Source of the DNA: UBA5072 sp963822145
Lineage (GTDB): Bacteria > Bacteroidota > Bacteroidia > Bacteroidales > UBA10428
DNA length: 64,000 bases
NCBI GenBank assembly: GCA_963822145.1
Contig: CAWGGG010000002.1
Coordinates: forward strand, 124,001 to 188,000
Reading direction: 5' to 3'
A program made the translations under genes and the position numbers. The notes below the pieces were generated by a model. That model searched no databases, was not told the origin of the DNA, and saw nothing but the letters and a program-made list of their open reading frames with translations. The first letter of the stretch is position 1; every line of letters begins with the position of its first letter. Below, one piece after another: positions 1 through 8,923 of this stretch.

Positions 1-272
1 AGATAGTCTACCTGGAAGCCCAGGATGATTATATCATGGTGTATACCGACGAAGGCAAGCATCTTAAACAAGGCACCATGAAGTATTACGAGGATCATCT
101 CGATAACTCCAGGTTTATCCGTGTGCACCGGTCCTACATTGTCAAGATCGACCAGGTGACCCAGCTGGAGCCTTATGGAAAAGACAGTTATGTCCTGAAG
201 CTTAAAAATGGTGCAGCACTCAAGGTCAGTCGCAACGGCTTGAAAAACCTGAAGGAAAACTTTAATTTTTAA
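1..272 (+). CDS. LytTR-family DNA-binding response regulator, C-terminal part (5' end outside window)
   Basis: This is the last ~90 residues of a protein that begins before the window; the frame is open from base 3. The visible part is a LytTR DNA-binding domain: an opening segment resembling the conserved YLEAxxDYI, then FIRVHRSYIV, and an ending with basic residues and NLKENF. In this family such a domain usually follows a receiver domain and binds direct repeats upstream of target genes. The receiver and any partner LytS-type kinase would lie to the left and cannot be seen. Its stop overlaps the 3' end of the opposing holB gene by 11 bp, so the two converge. Family call is secure; the target genes are unknown. 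Confidence 0.85.
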   Translation, partial: IVYLEAQDDYIMVYTDEGKHLKQGTMKYYEDHLDNSRFIRVHRSYIVKIDQVTQLEPYGKDSYVLKLKNGAALKVSRNGLKNLKENFNF

Positions 273-1392
273 TGAGTGTTGAGATTTTCAGAGCCAGATC
301 GAGCATTATGATCCTGCTATTCCCATTTCTTTCAACATCCTGAATGGCTTTGTTAAGCTCCTCCGTGAGTGGTACAATATTGCTGCCATTAACAAAGGGA
401 GCAAATTTTGGTGTGAAATCCTGCTCTTCATCTGATATATAAACAATATCACCTGTATTAAAATGCAGGGCCAGACTTTCCCGCAATACCCGCAATCCGT
501 ATTCCAGGAATGATTTTTGCTTTTCACGTGTCAGAGCAGACAGGTCTTCCGATTGCTTCATAATTCCGGGGATATTCCTGCTAAAGCAATTTCGCATCAG
601 CTCCCTGAATTTATTGAAGTTATAGCTGATATCTTCCTCCTCCGAAATAAGATCCAGTGCTTTCAGATAATTGCCCGAGGCCAGTCTTTCAATCTTGTCT
701 GCGGTAGCCTGATCCAGCCGGTGTATTTTCATCAAGGCCTCTGTAAGGGCATTTTTACTGATGCGTGGGACCTTTACCGGAATACAGCGCGATTTAACTG
801 TTGAAAGCATCAGGTCGGGATTCTCACTTACAAGGAGAAAAACTGTATTGGGCGGGGGTTCCTCAAGTAATTTCAGGAGTTTATTGGAGGCTTGTTCATT
901 CATTTTCTCAGGATGCCAGATGATGGCAACCTTGTATTCCGATTCAAAGGGTTTCAGTGTAAGTTTGCCGGCAAGCCGTTTGCTTTCTTCCGTATTGATG
1001 ATGCCCTGCTTATTCTCGATTTCAATGTGATCAAACCACTGAGTAAGCCTTCCATAGGGATTCTTCAGTAAAAAAGCCCGCCATTCGGCAATAAAATCGT
1101 CAGCGATAACACCATCCTTCTCAACTGACCGTGTTTTATTAACCGGGAAAACAAAGTGAAGATCAGGGTGAATGTATTTACTGACTTTGCTGCATCCTGC
1201 ACAGATTCCGCAGGAATCCCTTTCCCCACGGTTGGTGCAGAGAATATACCTCGCCAATGCCAAAGCCATTGGAAGCGCTCCCGTGCCCTCTGCGCCAAAC
1301 AGCAGCCAGGCGTGGCCCAACCGGTTTTCTTCAATTACCTGTACCAACCTGTTCTTTAAAATATCCTGGCCGATTATCTCCCTGAAAAACAT
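262..1392 (-). CDS. holB: DNA polymerase III subunit delta' (clamp loader)
   Basis: Delta' is the stator subunit of the clamp-loader ATPase that opens the beta clamp for replication. The 376-residue protein has the AAA+ layout of the family: the P-loop region at about residues 33-40 (GAEGTGAL) lacks the normal GKT lysine, as expected for the non-hydrolysing delta'. Four cysteines (C52, C61, C64, C67) form the usual zinc module, and an SRC arginine-finger motif is at 201-203. The EEPPPNTVFLL segment is also typical of the family. The gene converges on the LytTR gene and is divergent from pgk, with a promoter box of its own 43 bp upstream. Gamma/tau-type DnaX proteins are longer and have an intact P-loop, so delta' is preferred. 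Confidence 0.93.
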   Translation of the reverse strand: MFFREIIGQDILKNRLVQVIEENRLGHAWLLFGAEGTGALPMALALARYILCTNRGERDSCGICAGCSKVSKYIHPDLHFVFPVNKTRSVEKDGVIADDFIAEWRAFLLKNPYGRLTQWFDHIEIENKQGIINTEESKRLAGKLTLKPFESEYKVAIIWHPEKMNEQASNKLLKLLEEPPPNTVFLLVSENPDLMLSTVKSRCIPVKVPRISKNALTEALMKIHRLDQATADKIERLASGNYLKALDLISEEEDISYNFNKFRELMRNCFSRNIPGIMKQSEDLSALTREKQKSFLEYGLRVLRESLALHFNTGDIVYISDEEQDFTPKFAPFVNGSNIVPLTEELNKAIQDVERNGNSRIIMLDLALKISTLIKN

Positions 1393-1434
1393 ATCGCTTA
1401 TGCACCGTAAATACTACTAAAAATAGGCAAGTGC

Positions 1435-1442
1435 CAAAGGTA
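1435..1442 (-). promoter_or_regulatory. Bacteroidetes-type -7 box for holB
   Basis: Read on the minus strand the sequence is TACCTTTG, matching the Bacteroidetes sigma consensus TAnnTTTG. It lies 43 bp upstream of the holB start codon. No clear -33 TTG was found at the expected spacing, so the call rests on the -7 box and its position. It sits 17 bp from the opposing pgk box, which makes a compact divergent promoter pair. Confidence 0.6.
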
Positions 1443-1458
1443 AATAAAAATAGTTTTT

Positions 1459-1466
1459 TATCTTTG
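1459..1466 (+). promoter_or_regulatory. Bacteroidetes-type -7 box for pgk
   Basis: TATCTTTG matches TAnnTTTG and lies 28 bp before the pgk ATG, predicting a leader of about 20 nt. A good -33 element is not visible. Confidence 0.65.
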
Positions 1467-1493
1467 TTCATTATTAACTCAAAATAAATCAAC

Positions 1494-2756
1494 ATGCAAA
1501 CGATAGATAATTTCAACTTCAAAGGGAAAAAAGCTGTTGTCCGGGTTGATTTCAATGTTCCGCTCGACAAAAAAACCTTTGAGGTTACTGATGACACCCG
1601 TATCAGAGGTGCTTTGCCAACGATCAGGAAGATCATCAAGGATGGGGGCTCTGCCATACTGATGTCTCACCTGGGCCGTCCCGACGGAGTTCCTCAGGAT
1701 AAATATTCGTTGAAGCATGTTTTACCTGCCTTACAGAAATTACTGGGTGTACCTGTGAAGTTTGCAGAGGATTGTGCAGGCGTATCAGCCACGGCAATGG
1801 CTGAACAATTAAAGCCCGGAGAACTTCTGCTGCTTGAAAATCTGAGATTCTACCCCGAAGAAGAGGGAAAACCAATACTTCCTCCTGATGTTTCTGATGA
1901 TGTAAAGAAAGCTGCCAAAGAAGCCCTGAAGAAAAAACAGAAGGAATTTACTGCCAAGCTGGCTTCCTATGCAGATTGTTATGTGAATGATGCTTTCGGA
2001 ACTGCCCACCGGGCGCATGCTTCCACAGCCCTGGTAGCCGACCTCTTTTCTGACGAAAACAAAATGTTCGGGTATCTGATCCTTGCTGAGCTCGATGCCA
2101 TGGATATAGTGCTGCAGGCCCCGAAAAAGCCTTTTACGGCTATCATGGGCGGAGCCAAAGTATCCGATAAAATACTGGTTATTGAAAACCTCCTGCCACG
2201 GATCAACAACCTGATCATCGGGGGCGGAATGACCTATACCTTCATCAAGGCCCAGGGCGGAAAAATCGGCAATTCTTTATGCGAAACAGATAAGCTTGAC
2301 CTGGCCCTGAGCATTCTTGAAAAAGCTAAAACCCATAATGTTAAGGTATATCTACCCGTTGATGCCGTTAACGCTGATAAGTTTGATGCCGAAGCAGCTA
2401 CCGGTAAATCAAAGATCGATCAGACTCCCGATGGGTGGATGGGACTCGATATTGGCGAAGAAACCATAAAGATCTTTTCTGAAGTGATCGGCAATTCAAA
2501 AACCATCCTTTGGAATGGCCCGATGGGGGTATTCGAGATGCCCAAATTTGCCGCCGGAACAAGTGCCATTGCAAGGGCCATTGCTGATGCTACCGCCAAA
2601 GGTGCCTTCAGTCTTATCGGAGGAGGTGATTCTGTTGCAGCCATCAATAAAAATAAGCTGGCAGATAAGGTCAGCTATGTTTCCACTGGTGGAGGAGCAA
2701 TGCTTGAGTACATAGAAGGTAAAGAACTGCCGGGCATCAAAGCCATCCGCAGGTAA
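1494..2756 (+). CDS. pgk: Phosphoglycerate kinase
   Basis: Catalyses 1,3-bisphosphoglycerate + ADP to 3-phosphoglycerate + ATP in glycolysis and gluconeogenesis, in the cytosol. At 420 residues it is of normal length. The N-terminal substrate motif VRVDFNVPLD is at about residues 17-26, SHLGRPDG at about 59-66, and the C-terminal nucleotide/phosphate loop GGGDSVAAI near residue 375. The lysine-rich stretch around residues 138-152 is a helix-like insertion seen in Bacteroidetes homologues. The gene has its own promoter box and is followed by a strong hairpin terminator, so it appears to be a single-gene transcript. Confidence 0.98.
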   Translation: MQTIDNFNFKGKKAVVRVDFNVPLDKKTFEVTDDTRIRGALPTIRKIIKDGGSAILMSHLGRPDGVPQDKYSLKHVLPALQKLLGVPVKFAEDCAGVSATAMAEQLKPGELLLLENLRFYPEEEGKPILPPDVSDDVKKAAKEALKKKQKEFTAKLASYADCYVNDAFGTAHRAHASTALVADLFSDENKMFGYLILAELDAMDIVLQAPKKPFTAIMGGAKVSDKILVIENLLPRINNLIIGGGMTYTFIKAQGGKIGNSLCETDKLDLALSILEKAKTHNVKVYLPVDAVNADKFDAEAATGKSKIDQTPDGWMGLDIGEETIKIFSEVIGNSKTILWNGPMGVFEMPKFAAGTSAIARAIADATAKGAFSLIGGGDSVAAINKNKLADKVSYVSTGGGAMLEYIEGKELPGIKAIRR

Positions 2757-2786
2757 GAACCTTCCCTACTCCGTCAACAACCTTGT

Positions 2787-2830
2787 AAATGCCCGTTCTG
2801 GCTTAAATATAAGTCATGACGGGCATTTTT
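2787..2830 (+). terminator. Rho-independent terminator after pgk
   Basis: A perfect 10-bp inverted repeat, AAATGCCCGT (2787-2796) and ACGGGCATTT (2819-2828), is followed by a short T run. It begins 30 bp after the pgk stop and separates pgk from proC. Confidence 0.85.
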
Positions 2831-2880
2831 CGTAAATTACTCAGTATTATTAAATATCATATTTTATACCCCGCGCTATC

Positions 2881-3702
2881 ATGAATGTCCCAAAACTTGC
2901 CATACTGGGTGGAGGAAATCTCGGATCCTCACTGGCCAAAGGATTGATTGTTTCAAAACAGATGCGCTTTCAGGATCTCATCATAACAGAAAAGAGACCC
3001 GCACGCATCGATCAGCTTGAAAGCCTTGGGTACCTGGTAACCAGCGATAACCATAAAGCCGTAAGCCAGGCCCGTATCATTGTCATGTCGGTGAAACCTC
3101 AGCAATTCAGCCATCTGGCCGAAGAAATTAAGGATGCCATGACCCCTGAACATATTCTCATTTCAACTGTTACTGGGATAACGTTTAAAGATATTGAATC
3201 TGCATTGGGTGAACGGCCTGTCTTTCGGATTATGCCCAATACCGCCCTCGAGATTTGTGAATCCATGACCTGTATGGCTTACAAAAATACGGACGTTACC
3301 CATGAAAGCCTGATCCTGCCTCTTTTTGAAAAATTAGGGAAAGTGATGGTGATTCCCGAAGACCTGATGGGTGCCGCCACAGTGGTTGGTGCCTGTGGAA
3401 TTGCTTTTGCGCTCAGGTTCATGCGTGCCATGTCACAGGGAGGTATTGAGATCGGGTTCAATTCAGAGATGTCGCAGTTAATTACTGCCCAGACTGTTAA
3501 GGGGGCCGCCCAGCTTATTGTAGAAACCAGCAACCATCCTGAGAAAGAAATCGATAAGGTGACTACACCACAAGGTATTACCATATCCGGTTTAAATGAA
3601 ATGGAACACCAGGGGCTCAGCTCAGCGGTGATCAGGGGACTGCTCACCTCTTTCAACAAACTCGAAAGTCTGGATACCAGGACCCATAAAACGGCTAAAT
3701 AA
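2881..3702 (+). CDS. proC: Pyrroline-5-carboxylate reductase
   Basis: Reduces 1-pyrroline-5-carboxylate to proline with NAD(P)H, the last step of proline synthesis. The 273-residue protein opens with a Rossmann dinucleotide fold (GGGNLGSSLAKGL, about residues 10-22). MSVKPQ follows at about 63, and the C-terminal dimerisation/active-site block (VTTPQGITISGLNEME) is close to the P5CR signature. The usual SGSGPAY segment is diverged (VGACGIAF). It stands alone between the pgk terminator and cysE; the 53-bp gap to cysE leaves co-transcription open. Confidence 0.93.
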   Translation: MNVPKLAILGGGNLGSSLAKGLIVSKQMRFQDLIITEKRPARIDQLESLGYLVTSDNHKAVSQARIIVMSVKPQQFSHLAEEIKDAMTPEHILISTVTGITFKDIESALGERPVFRIMPNTALEICESMTCMAYKNTDVTHESLILPLFEKLGKVMVIPEDLMGAATVVGACGIAFALRFMRAMSQGGIEIGFNSEMSQLITAQTVKGAAQLIVETSNHPEKEIDKVTTPQGITISGLNEMEHQGLSSAVIRGLLTSFNKLESLDTRTHKTAK

Positions 3703-3755
3703 CGGCTGTAACTATTGTTGAATGGTTTTGGATTAATAATATACATCCTGTTGAC

Positions 3756-4592
3756 ATGAAAATAGAAAATTTTCCGCAGTATCTGTTTGAACAGTATAAT
3801 GACTTCAGGAAGGAAGTACCTTCCATGACCAAATCACACCGGTTCATTGACAACCTGATTTATTTTCTTTTCCCATTCAAAATTGACCGAAAATGTTCAC
3901 TGCCCTTAATAGACCTTAATCTAGCCCAGCTTCAGCTTGATTTTAAAGACCTGCTGACGCCCCTTGAACCGATTCTTGATGAAACCATAAGCGACCTGTG
4001 CAACAAATTTTTCTCTTCTGTTCCGGAAATCTACGAAAGCCTTATCAAAGATGCCCAGCTTTTCGTTGATTTTGATCCTGCGGCCCGTTCCAGGGAAAGC
4101 GTGATCCTCTATTATCCCGGGTTTTATGCTATTGCCGTATTCCGACTCTCCCACAAACTCTTTGAACTCAGGATTCCCTATCTTCCCCGGATAATTTCAG
4201 AATTTGCACACAGTAAAACAGGTATCGATATTCATCCCGGGGCTGTAATCGGTGAACATTTTTTTATAGATCACGGTACCGGTATCGTGGTGGGTGAAAC
4301 AACCATCATTGGTAACAACGTAAAGATTTACCAGGGCGTTACCCTGGGAGCCGCATCCGTCAACAAGAGCATGGCAGGGAAAAAGCGCCATCCAACCTTA
4401 GAGGATAATGTCATTGTATATTCGGGCAGTACCATACTGGGTGGAGAAACTGTCATCGGGCATGATACGGTTATCGGCGGCAATGTATGGCTCACCAAAA
4501 GTGTCCCCCCATTTTCGGTAGTATATCACGAAAGCCAGGTGGTGATTAGGGAAAGCAAAGATCATAGTAACCCCATTAATTTTGTAATATAA
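3756..4592 (+). CDS. cysE: Serine O-acetyltransferase
   Basis: Acetylates L-serine with acetyl-CoA to O-acetylserine, the committed step of cysteine synthesis. The 278-residue protein has a helical N-terminal half and a C-terminal left-handed beta-helix (about 150-255) of hexapeptide repeats, with the diagnostic HPGAVIGEHFFIDHGTGIVV and the Gly-rich turn NVKIYQGVTLGA. The next gene, cysteine synthase, starts 3 bp after its stop, so substrate-producing and substrate-using enzymes are translationally coupled. Classic CysE ends in a peptide that docks into CysK; the C-terminus here ends NFVI, and the terminal isoleucine is consistent with such docking. Confidence 0.95.
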   Translation: MKIENFPQYLFEQYNDFRKEVPSMTKSHRFIDNLIYFLFPFKIDRKCSLPLIDLNLAQLQLDFKDLLTPLEPILDETISDLCNKFFSSVPEIYESLIKDAQLFVDFDPAARSRESVILYYPGFYAIAVFRLSHKLFELRIPYLPRIISEFAHSKTGIDIHPGAVIGEHFFIDHGTGIVVGETTIIGNNVKIYQGVTLGAASVNKSMAGKKRHPTLEDNVIVYSGSTILGGETVIGHDTVIGGNVWLTKSVPPFSVVYHESQVVIRESKDHSNPINFVI

Positions 4593-4594
4593 TT

Positions 4595-5506
4595 ATGAAA
4601 GTCAAATCCATATTAGAAACCATTGGAAATACTCCGCATGTCAGAATTAACTGCATGTTTGATAGTTCTTACGAAGTTTGGTTTAAACTGGAACGTTTTA
4701 ACCCGGGCGGCAGCATTAAAGACCGGATTGCCCTATCCATGATCGAGGATGCCGAGAAGAAAGGGATTTTAAAACCGGATTCAGTCATCGTAGAGCCTAC
4801 TTCAGGCAATACTGGTATAGGTTTGGCCATGGTGGCCGCTGTGAAAAAATACCGGCTCATTCTGGTAATGCCTGAATCCTTTTCACTTGAAAGGCGCAAA
4901 ATCATGGCCTCCTTTGGGGCAACATTTGAGCTCACCCCGCGGGAAAAAGGAATGAATGGCGCCATTGAAAAGGCAAGGGAAGTTGTATCCTCCAATCCAA
5001 AAGCCTGGATGCCCATGCAATTTGAGAATGAAGCCAATATTGAAATTCACCGGAAAACTACGGCGCAGGAAATTATCAGGGATTTCCCGGAAGGACTTGA
5101 TTACCTTATTACAGGAGTTGGCACCGGAGGTCATATTACCGGCGTGTCCTATGAACTGAAGAAAGCTTTTCCCGGTCTCAGGGTGTTTGCTGTTGAGCCT
5201 GAACTGTCACCGGTAATCAGCGGTGGCAAGCCCGGGCCACATCCCATTCAGGGGATCGGACCGGGATTCATTCCGAAAAACCTGCATACCTCCCTGCTGG
5301 ATGGTGTAATAACCGTTTCCAAGGAGGAAGCCTATGAATTTACCAGGCGTTCCGCGAAAGAAGAAGGAATATTTGTTGGAATTTCTTCAGGAGCTGCCCT
5401 GGCGGCAGTAGCCAAAAAACTCCCCGATATTCCTGCCGGATCGCGGATCCTCGTCTTCAATTATGATACCGGGGAACGTTACCTTTCTATTGAAGGGCTT
5501 TTTTGA
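4595..5506 (+). CDS. cysK: Cysteine synthase (O-acetylserine sulfhydrylase)
   Basis: PLP enzyme that makes cysteine from O-acetylserine and sulfide. In the 303 residues one sees the PLP lysine K42 in NPGGSIKDR, the substrate loop PTSGNTGIGLA (68-78), the phosphate-binding GTGGHITG near 180 and GISSGAALA towards the C-terminus. Directly behind cysE, forming a two-gene cysteine operon. CysK and CysM differ little at this level; the cysE partnership favours a CysK role. It converges on the SGNH hydrolase gene with only 24 bp between stops and no clear hairpin. Confidence 0.93.
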   Translation: MKVKSILETIGNTPHVRINCMFDSSYEVWFKLERFNPGGSIKDRIALSMIEDAEKKGILKPDSVIVEPTSGNTGIGLAMVAAVKKYRLILVMPESFSLERRKIMASFGATFELTPREKGMNGAIEKAREVVSSNPKAWMPMQFENEANIEIHRKTTAQEIIRDFPEGLDYLITGVGTGGHITGVSYELKKAFPGLRVFAVEPELSPVISGGKPGPHPIQGIGPGFIPKNLHTSLLDGVITVSKEEAYEFTRRSAKEEGIFVGISSGAALAAVAKKLPDIPAGSRILVFNYDTGERYLSIEGLF

Positions 5507-5530
5507 AAAAGGCTCAAACCGGGTCCGGTA

Positions 5531-6220
5531 TTAATATTCCAGTACCGCAGACAGTTCTTTTCGGATAATTTTCGTCCATAGGGCATACCCTTGCGTATTC
5601 AGGTGCAGACTATCCGGTAAGAACAATTCTTCCCTGGGAAGCTGAGCGGCATTCAGGAAGTCCAATTCAGTGCGGATAAAGTAGGTGTTTTTATGTTGCT
5701 GGCATAACTGCCCGATCATTTTATTGGCTTCGGTTATTTGAGGCCAGGCATTCCATCTAAGTGGCGTGGGTGTAATGGCAATCCAGAATACCGGAGTATC
5801 CTTGTATTTTTTGCGAATGGTTTTCAGTACATGGCTGAAAAGCCTGACTACTTCTTCGGGACTTTTGTCTCCCTCATTCCCGGTGATATCATTGGCAATG
5901 AACAATACGATGGCACTGCAGGAATGGGGATAAATGATCCGTTCGGCATAGACGGCAAAATCACTGAGCTTTGCTCCTCCGTAACCGCGCTGTATTACCG
6001 GGTAAGGATCCATATCCTGCGACAGTGTCGACCAGAGCCGTATACTTGAACTGCCGGCAAAAAGGATGGCGTTTTCAGGATGGGTTTCAATACTGTCCAG
6101 ATGCTCCAGCAGCCGGATATCGTCTTCCCATGATTTGACCTCGGGAAGCTGCTGGTATATTCTTAATGGGGAACATGCAAGAACTGCGACCAGTAACAGG
6201 GGCAGAAATACAAAGCGCAT
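5531..6220 (-). CDS. SGNH/GDSL-type hydrolase, probable lipoprotein
   Basis: 229 residues with an N-terminal hydrophobic segment ending in a lipobox (LVAVLAC, Cys at 16), so probably an outer-membrane or periplasmic lipoprotein. SGNH blocks are recognisable: the nucleophile Ser in FAGSSSIRLW, the block II Gly in YGGAKLSD, the block III Asn in IANDITG and the catalytic D-x-x-H in DSLHLN near the C-terminus. Such enzymes hydrolyse esters on sugars or lipids; the substrate cannot be told. It is the last gene of a leftward group of four exported proteins starting with the aldo/keto reductase at 8763. Confidence 0.85.
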   Translation of the reverse strand: MRFVFLPLLLVAVLACSPLRIYQQLPEVKSWEDDIRLLEHLDSIETHPENAILFAGSSSIRLWSTLSQDMDPYPVIQRGYGGAKLSDFAVYAERIIYPHSCSAIVLFIANDITGNEGDKSPEEVVRLFSHVLKTIRKKYKDTPVFWIAITPTPLRWNAWPQITEANKMIGQLCQQHKNTYFIRTELDFLNAAQLPREELFLPDSLHLNTQGYALWTKIIRKELSAVLEY

Positions 6221-6261
6221 ACTTCAGGTTTTAGAAATTACAGCCCAATGCATGCAGGGCC

Positions 6262-6663
6262 CTAGCGTTCCACTTTTTGAAAATACCTGGCAAGATCCTC
6301 ATACGAGACCAGCAAATAAACTACGTTTTGTTTGGAGGAAAACGCGCCAAGAAATCCCTTGGTAAGCATGTCATTTTCTATATCGGGCATTTTCGAATTG
6401 AACAACAATACGCCATGCTGGTTGTTCAGTGCTGCCGAATCACTGATATATCTGATTACACAGGTATTCCCCCTGCTTTCATGACTTTTTCTAAGACTGG
6501 CTGCTTTTCCGGAGATGCTGCTCCCAGTTCCCTTATCCAGGATAAGGTAGCTCAGGCTGTCCCCCTGTATAGTAGGGGTATACATATCCCCTTTCTGGTA
6601 TTTGCAGCCAGACAGGGTCAGGATCAGCAAAACCAGCATAAAAGGATGTCGTCGTGCATTCAT
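6262..6663 (-). CDS. Small lipoprotein of unknown function
   Basis: 133 residues with a signal sequence and lipobox (LTLSGC, Cys at 20), so lipid-anchored. The mature part is polar and I do not recognise a family. It lies 11 bp after the DUF6599 gene and 41 bp before the SGNH hydrolase gene, in the same orientation, and is likely co-expressed with them. A large oppositely oriented open frame covers nearly the same bases, but it lacks a signal sequence and operon context, so this strand is preferred. Confidence 0.7.
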   Translation of the reverse strand: MNARRHPFMLVLLILTLSGCKYQKGDMYTPTIQGDSLSYLILDKGTGSSISGKAASLRKSHESRGNTCVIRYISDSAALNNQHGVLLFNSKMPDIENDMLTKGFLGAFSSKQNVVYLLVSYEDLARYFQKVER

Positions 6664-6674
6664 GATTCCTGGAT

Positions 6675-7520
6675 TTAAGGCAGCTTCCCGGTGACCTGGT
6701 TCAGATAGCCCAGGGCAACGGGTTCATTACCTGAATTCAGCACGCCTGTCAGCGCATTGCCTTTCTGCCTGAGGTAAACAGTCCCGTTGAAGGGATCACT
6801 GACGGTGAAGACCCCATCCTTAAGTTGTACCTTGTCTTCCTTTACAAGGGCAAAGTACAGGTCAAGTATTTTCTGAATCTCCTCAGGGGTCAAACGGATG
6901 ATGAAAAGCTGGATCTCGCCCTGCCCTCCATATTTGGCAGAATAAGCTGAATGAAAAAAACTGTAGCCCAGAAAGTTTTGCGCAATATAGGTGTCCGATA
7001 ACGCGACCTTACCCTCTTCGGGAAAAAGTGAGAGTTCCTGGGGCAACCCAACCGGTTGCGCCAGCTTGGCATTAACTTTTTCTGCAATCATGGCAATGCT
7101 GCTCTCATCGGCCTCCTGAATACCTGCTGACATGACTTTAACATAATAAGTTCCGGTCATGAAATTCAATACCCCCTGGCTTTTATAACCGAGTGAACCG
7201 ACTGTTACCATTGGATAATCAGGCATCCTTTCAGCCGTAAAAATTCCATAAGTATTTGCCAGGGTACTGTGCCTGTATAGTTCGACCCGGATGATTGCAT
7301 TCTTGCTGGAATACTCGGCAATATGCAGATCCTGGAAATAATAGCTCAGGAATATGTCCGCTGCCCCGTCTATGAGTTCCCAAAGATCTCCTGAATTATA
7401 TACCTTTTTTTCTTCCTGCATCTTCCAGCCTATAACCTCAGGGAACAATTCATTATCAGCAGCCTTACCGGTAAACACGGCAGCAAATAATACCGCTGCA
7501 AATGCTAATTTCTTCATCAT
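6675..7520 (-). CDS. Exported DUF6599-family protein
   Basis: About 281 residues when started at the ATG ATG pair at 7520, giving a clean Sec signal peptide (KKLAFAAVLFAAVFTGKAA). The open frame reaches 7622, but that start overlaps the upstream reductase gene by 65 bp and puts 34 odd residues ahead of the signal. The mature N-terminal half has the DUF6599 pattern: LWELIDGAADIFLSYYF followed by RVELYRH, an NTYGIFTAER segment and a YYVKV strand. The family is known mainly from anaerobic Bacteroidetes and Deltaproteobacteria and its biochemical role is not established. Position directly behind a Tat-exported ferredoxin-type reductase suggests a shared periplasmic process. Confidence 0.8.
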   Translation of the reverse strand: MMKKLAFAAVLFAAVFTGKAADNELFPEVIGWKMQEEKKVYNSGDLWELIDGAADIFLSYYFQDLHIAEYSSKNAIIRVELYRHSTLANTYGIFTAERMPDYPMVTVGSLGYKSQGVLNFMTGTYYVKVMSAGIQEADESSIAMIAEKVNAKLAQPVGLPQELSLFPEEGKVALSDTYIAQNFLGYSFFHSAYSAKYGGQGEIQLFIIRLTPEEIQKILDLYFALVKEDKVQLKDGVFTVSDPFNGTVYLRQKGNALTGVLNSGNEPVALGYLNQVTGKLP

Positions 7521-7557
7521 TGGATTCTGTATTGTATTGAAAGTAACCATAGCGGAT

Positions 7558-8763
7558 TTAAACCAGAAATTCTTTGGGCATTCCTGACAACCTCGAAACA
7601 TCACTGATTCTCTCGGCCACACGGAATCCTTTGGGACAGTTTACCGTGCATTCGCCGCAATCGGCGCAGGGATTGAGCGGGGCGCCGATTTCTTCAAGCA
7701 CGGCATAAGCATTTTCATAATGCCTGTATCCGTAAGTGTACATAAAAGCACGCATGTATTCATGAACAGGGAGATTCTTCCGGCAGGTATGGAGACATTG
7801 GCTGCATCCATTGCAATACAATCCGGCTTCCAGCCTGGCCTCTTCAAGATCAGCTTTTTCTTTTTCCGTTAATTCAAGGCTCTGCATTACCGTTAAGTTT
7901 TGCATCAACTGATCGTAGGATACAATACCGGGAATGGATGTATGAACATTCTCGTCCTGCAAAACCCATTTTAAAGCCGCACTGCAGTTGATCGGACGTT
8001 GTCTTTCCTTGTCCATAAATCCTCCGGCCATGGTCTTCATCGCAACAATGCCGATTCCCTTTGCGGAAGCCAGTGCTATTTTCTCCTTGATCAATGCTGC
8101 ATCCGCATGTTTAAAGTTGATGGCCGTAAGAACGATATCATAGAAGTTGCTGTCAATGACCGTTTGAATCATTTCTGCTTCATTACGGTGCGTCGATATC
8201 CCGATATACCGGACCTTCCCCTGTTTCTTCAGGGTATCAAATGCTTCCAGCATTTGTGGCGCAAGTGCAGTATTCCTGTTTGAAATTCCATGAAAATAGA
8301 GAATATCCACATATTTCATCTGCAACCGTTTTAAACTCAGTTCAAATTTGGATAATATGCTTTCCTTGGTAGATCCGGGGCCCAGCTCACCGGTCTCCCT
8401 GTTTATATCGTCGGCTCCCACTTTGGTGGCCAGCACGAAAGAATCCCGTGAGTAGTTTTTAAACAATTCGCCCAACATGGTTTCATTTTTACCCTCCTGA
8501 TAACCATGTGCCGTATCGAAATGGATCATCCCCATTTCTAAGGCGGATTTCACCAGGGCGGTGTTGTCTGATCGCATAACACCATAACTCACAATAGGCA
8601 GTTCAATATCGGTTTTGCCAAGTCTTCGGCGAATAATTACGGGCTCTTCTGAAGCGTTTCTTGTCCTGTTTCCTGCGGCATTGGTTCCGATAAGGACTCC
8701 TGCAGTCCCTAACACGGAGGATCTGAGAAATCCTCTTCTGTTAATATGTGGCTTACTTTCCAT
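7558..8763 (-). CDS. Tat-exported aldo/keto reductase with two C-terminal [4Fe-4S] motifs
   Basis: 401 residues. The N-terminus carries a twin-arginine signal (NRRGFLRSSVLG, then an Ala/Gly hydrophobic stretch), so the protein should be exported folded with cofactors. The central region is an aldo/keto reductase barrel: FDTAHGY holds the Asp and Tyr, the Lys is in LATKVG and a His in LYFHG. The last ~90 residues contain two ferredoxin-like clusters, CNGCSQCLHTC and CADCGECTVNCPKG, each C-x2-C-x2-C-x3-C. Family members are annotated as AKR-ferredoxin oxidoreductases of unknown substrate. First gene of a leftward operon followed by DUF6599, lipoprotein and SGNH hydrolase genes. Confidence 0.9.
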   Translation of the reverse strand: MESKPHINRRGFLRSSVLGTAGVLIGTNAAGNRTRNASEEPVIIRRRLGKTDIELPIVSYGVMRSDNTALVKSALEMGMIHFDTAHGYQEGKNETMLGELFKNYSRDSFVLATKVGADDINRETGELGPGSTKESILSKFELSLKRLQMKYVDILYFHGISNRNTALAPQMLEAFDTLKKQGKVRYIGISTHRNEAEMIQTVIDSNFYDIVLTAINFKHADAALIKEKIALASAKGIGIVAMKTMAGGFMDKERQRPINCSAALKWVLQDENVHTSIPGIVSYDQLMQNLTVMQSLELTEKEKADLEEARLEAGLYCNGCSQCLHTCRKNLPVHEYMRAFMYTYGYRHYENAYAVLEEIGAPLNPCADCGECTVNCPKGFRVAERISDVSRLSGMPKEFLV

Positions 8764-8923
8764 AGTCTTTGTTAAAAAGGTATTTATCGGGGAAAGTTAT
8801 TACATTATTTGTTTAAATAGAACAGTAGTTTTCTAAATAAGGAGTTTTAAAGAAATATTAACATCTTTGCCGGATTGGATTTTCGGTTAATAGTTTTTTC
8901 TGTGCATAACTTTTCCCGGAGGC

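Noticed and set aside
6277..6678. Plus-strand reading frame covering the small lipoprotein gene
   Set aside because: Same length on the opposite strand but without signal peptide, operon context or family likeness; the minus-strand lipoprotein fits better.
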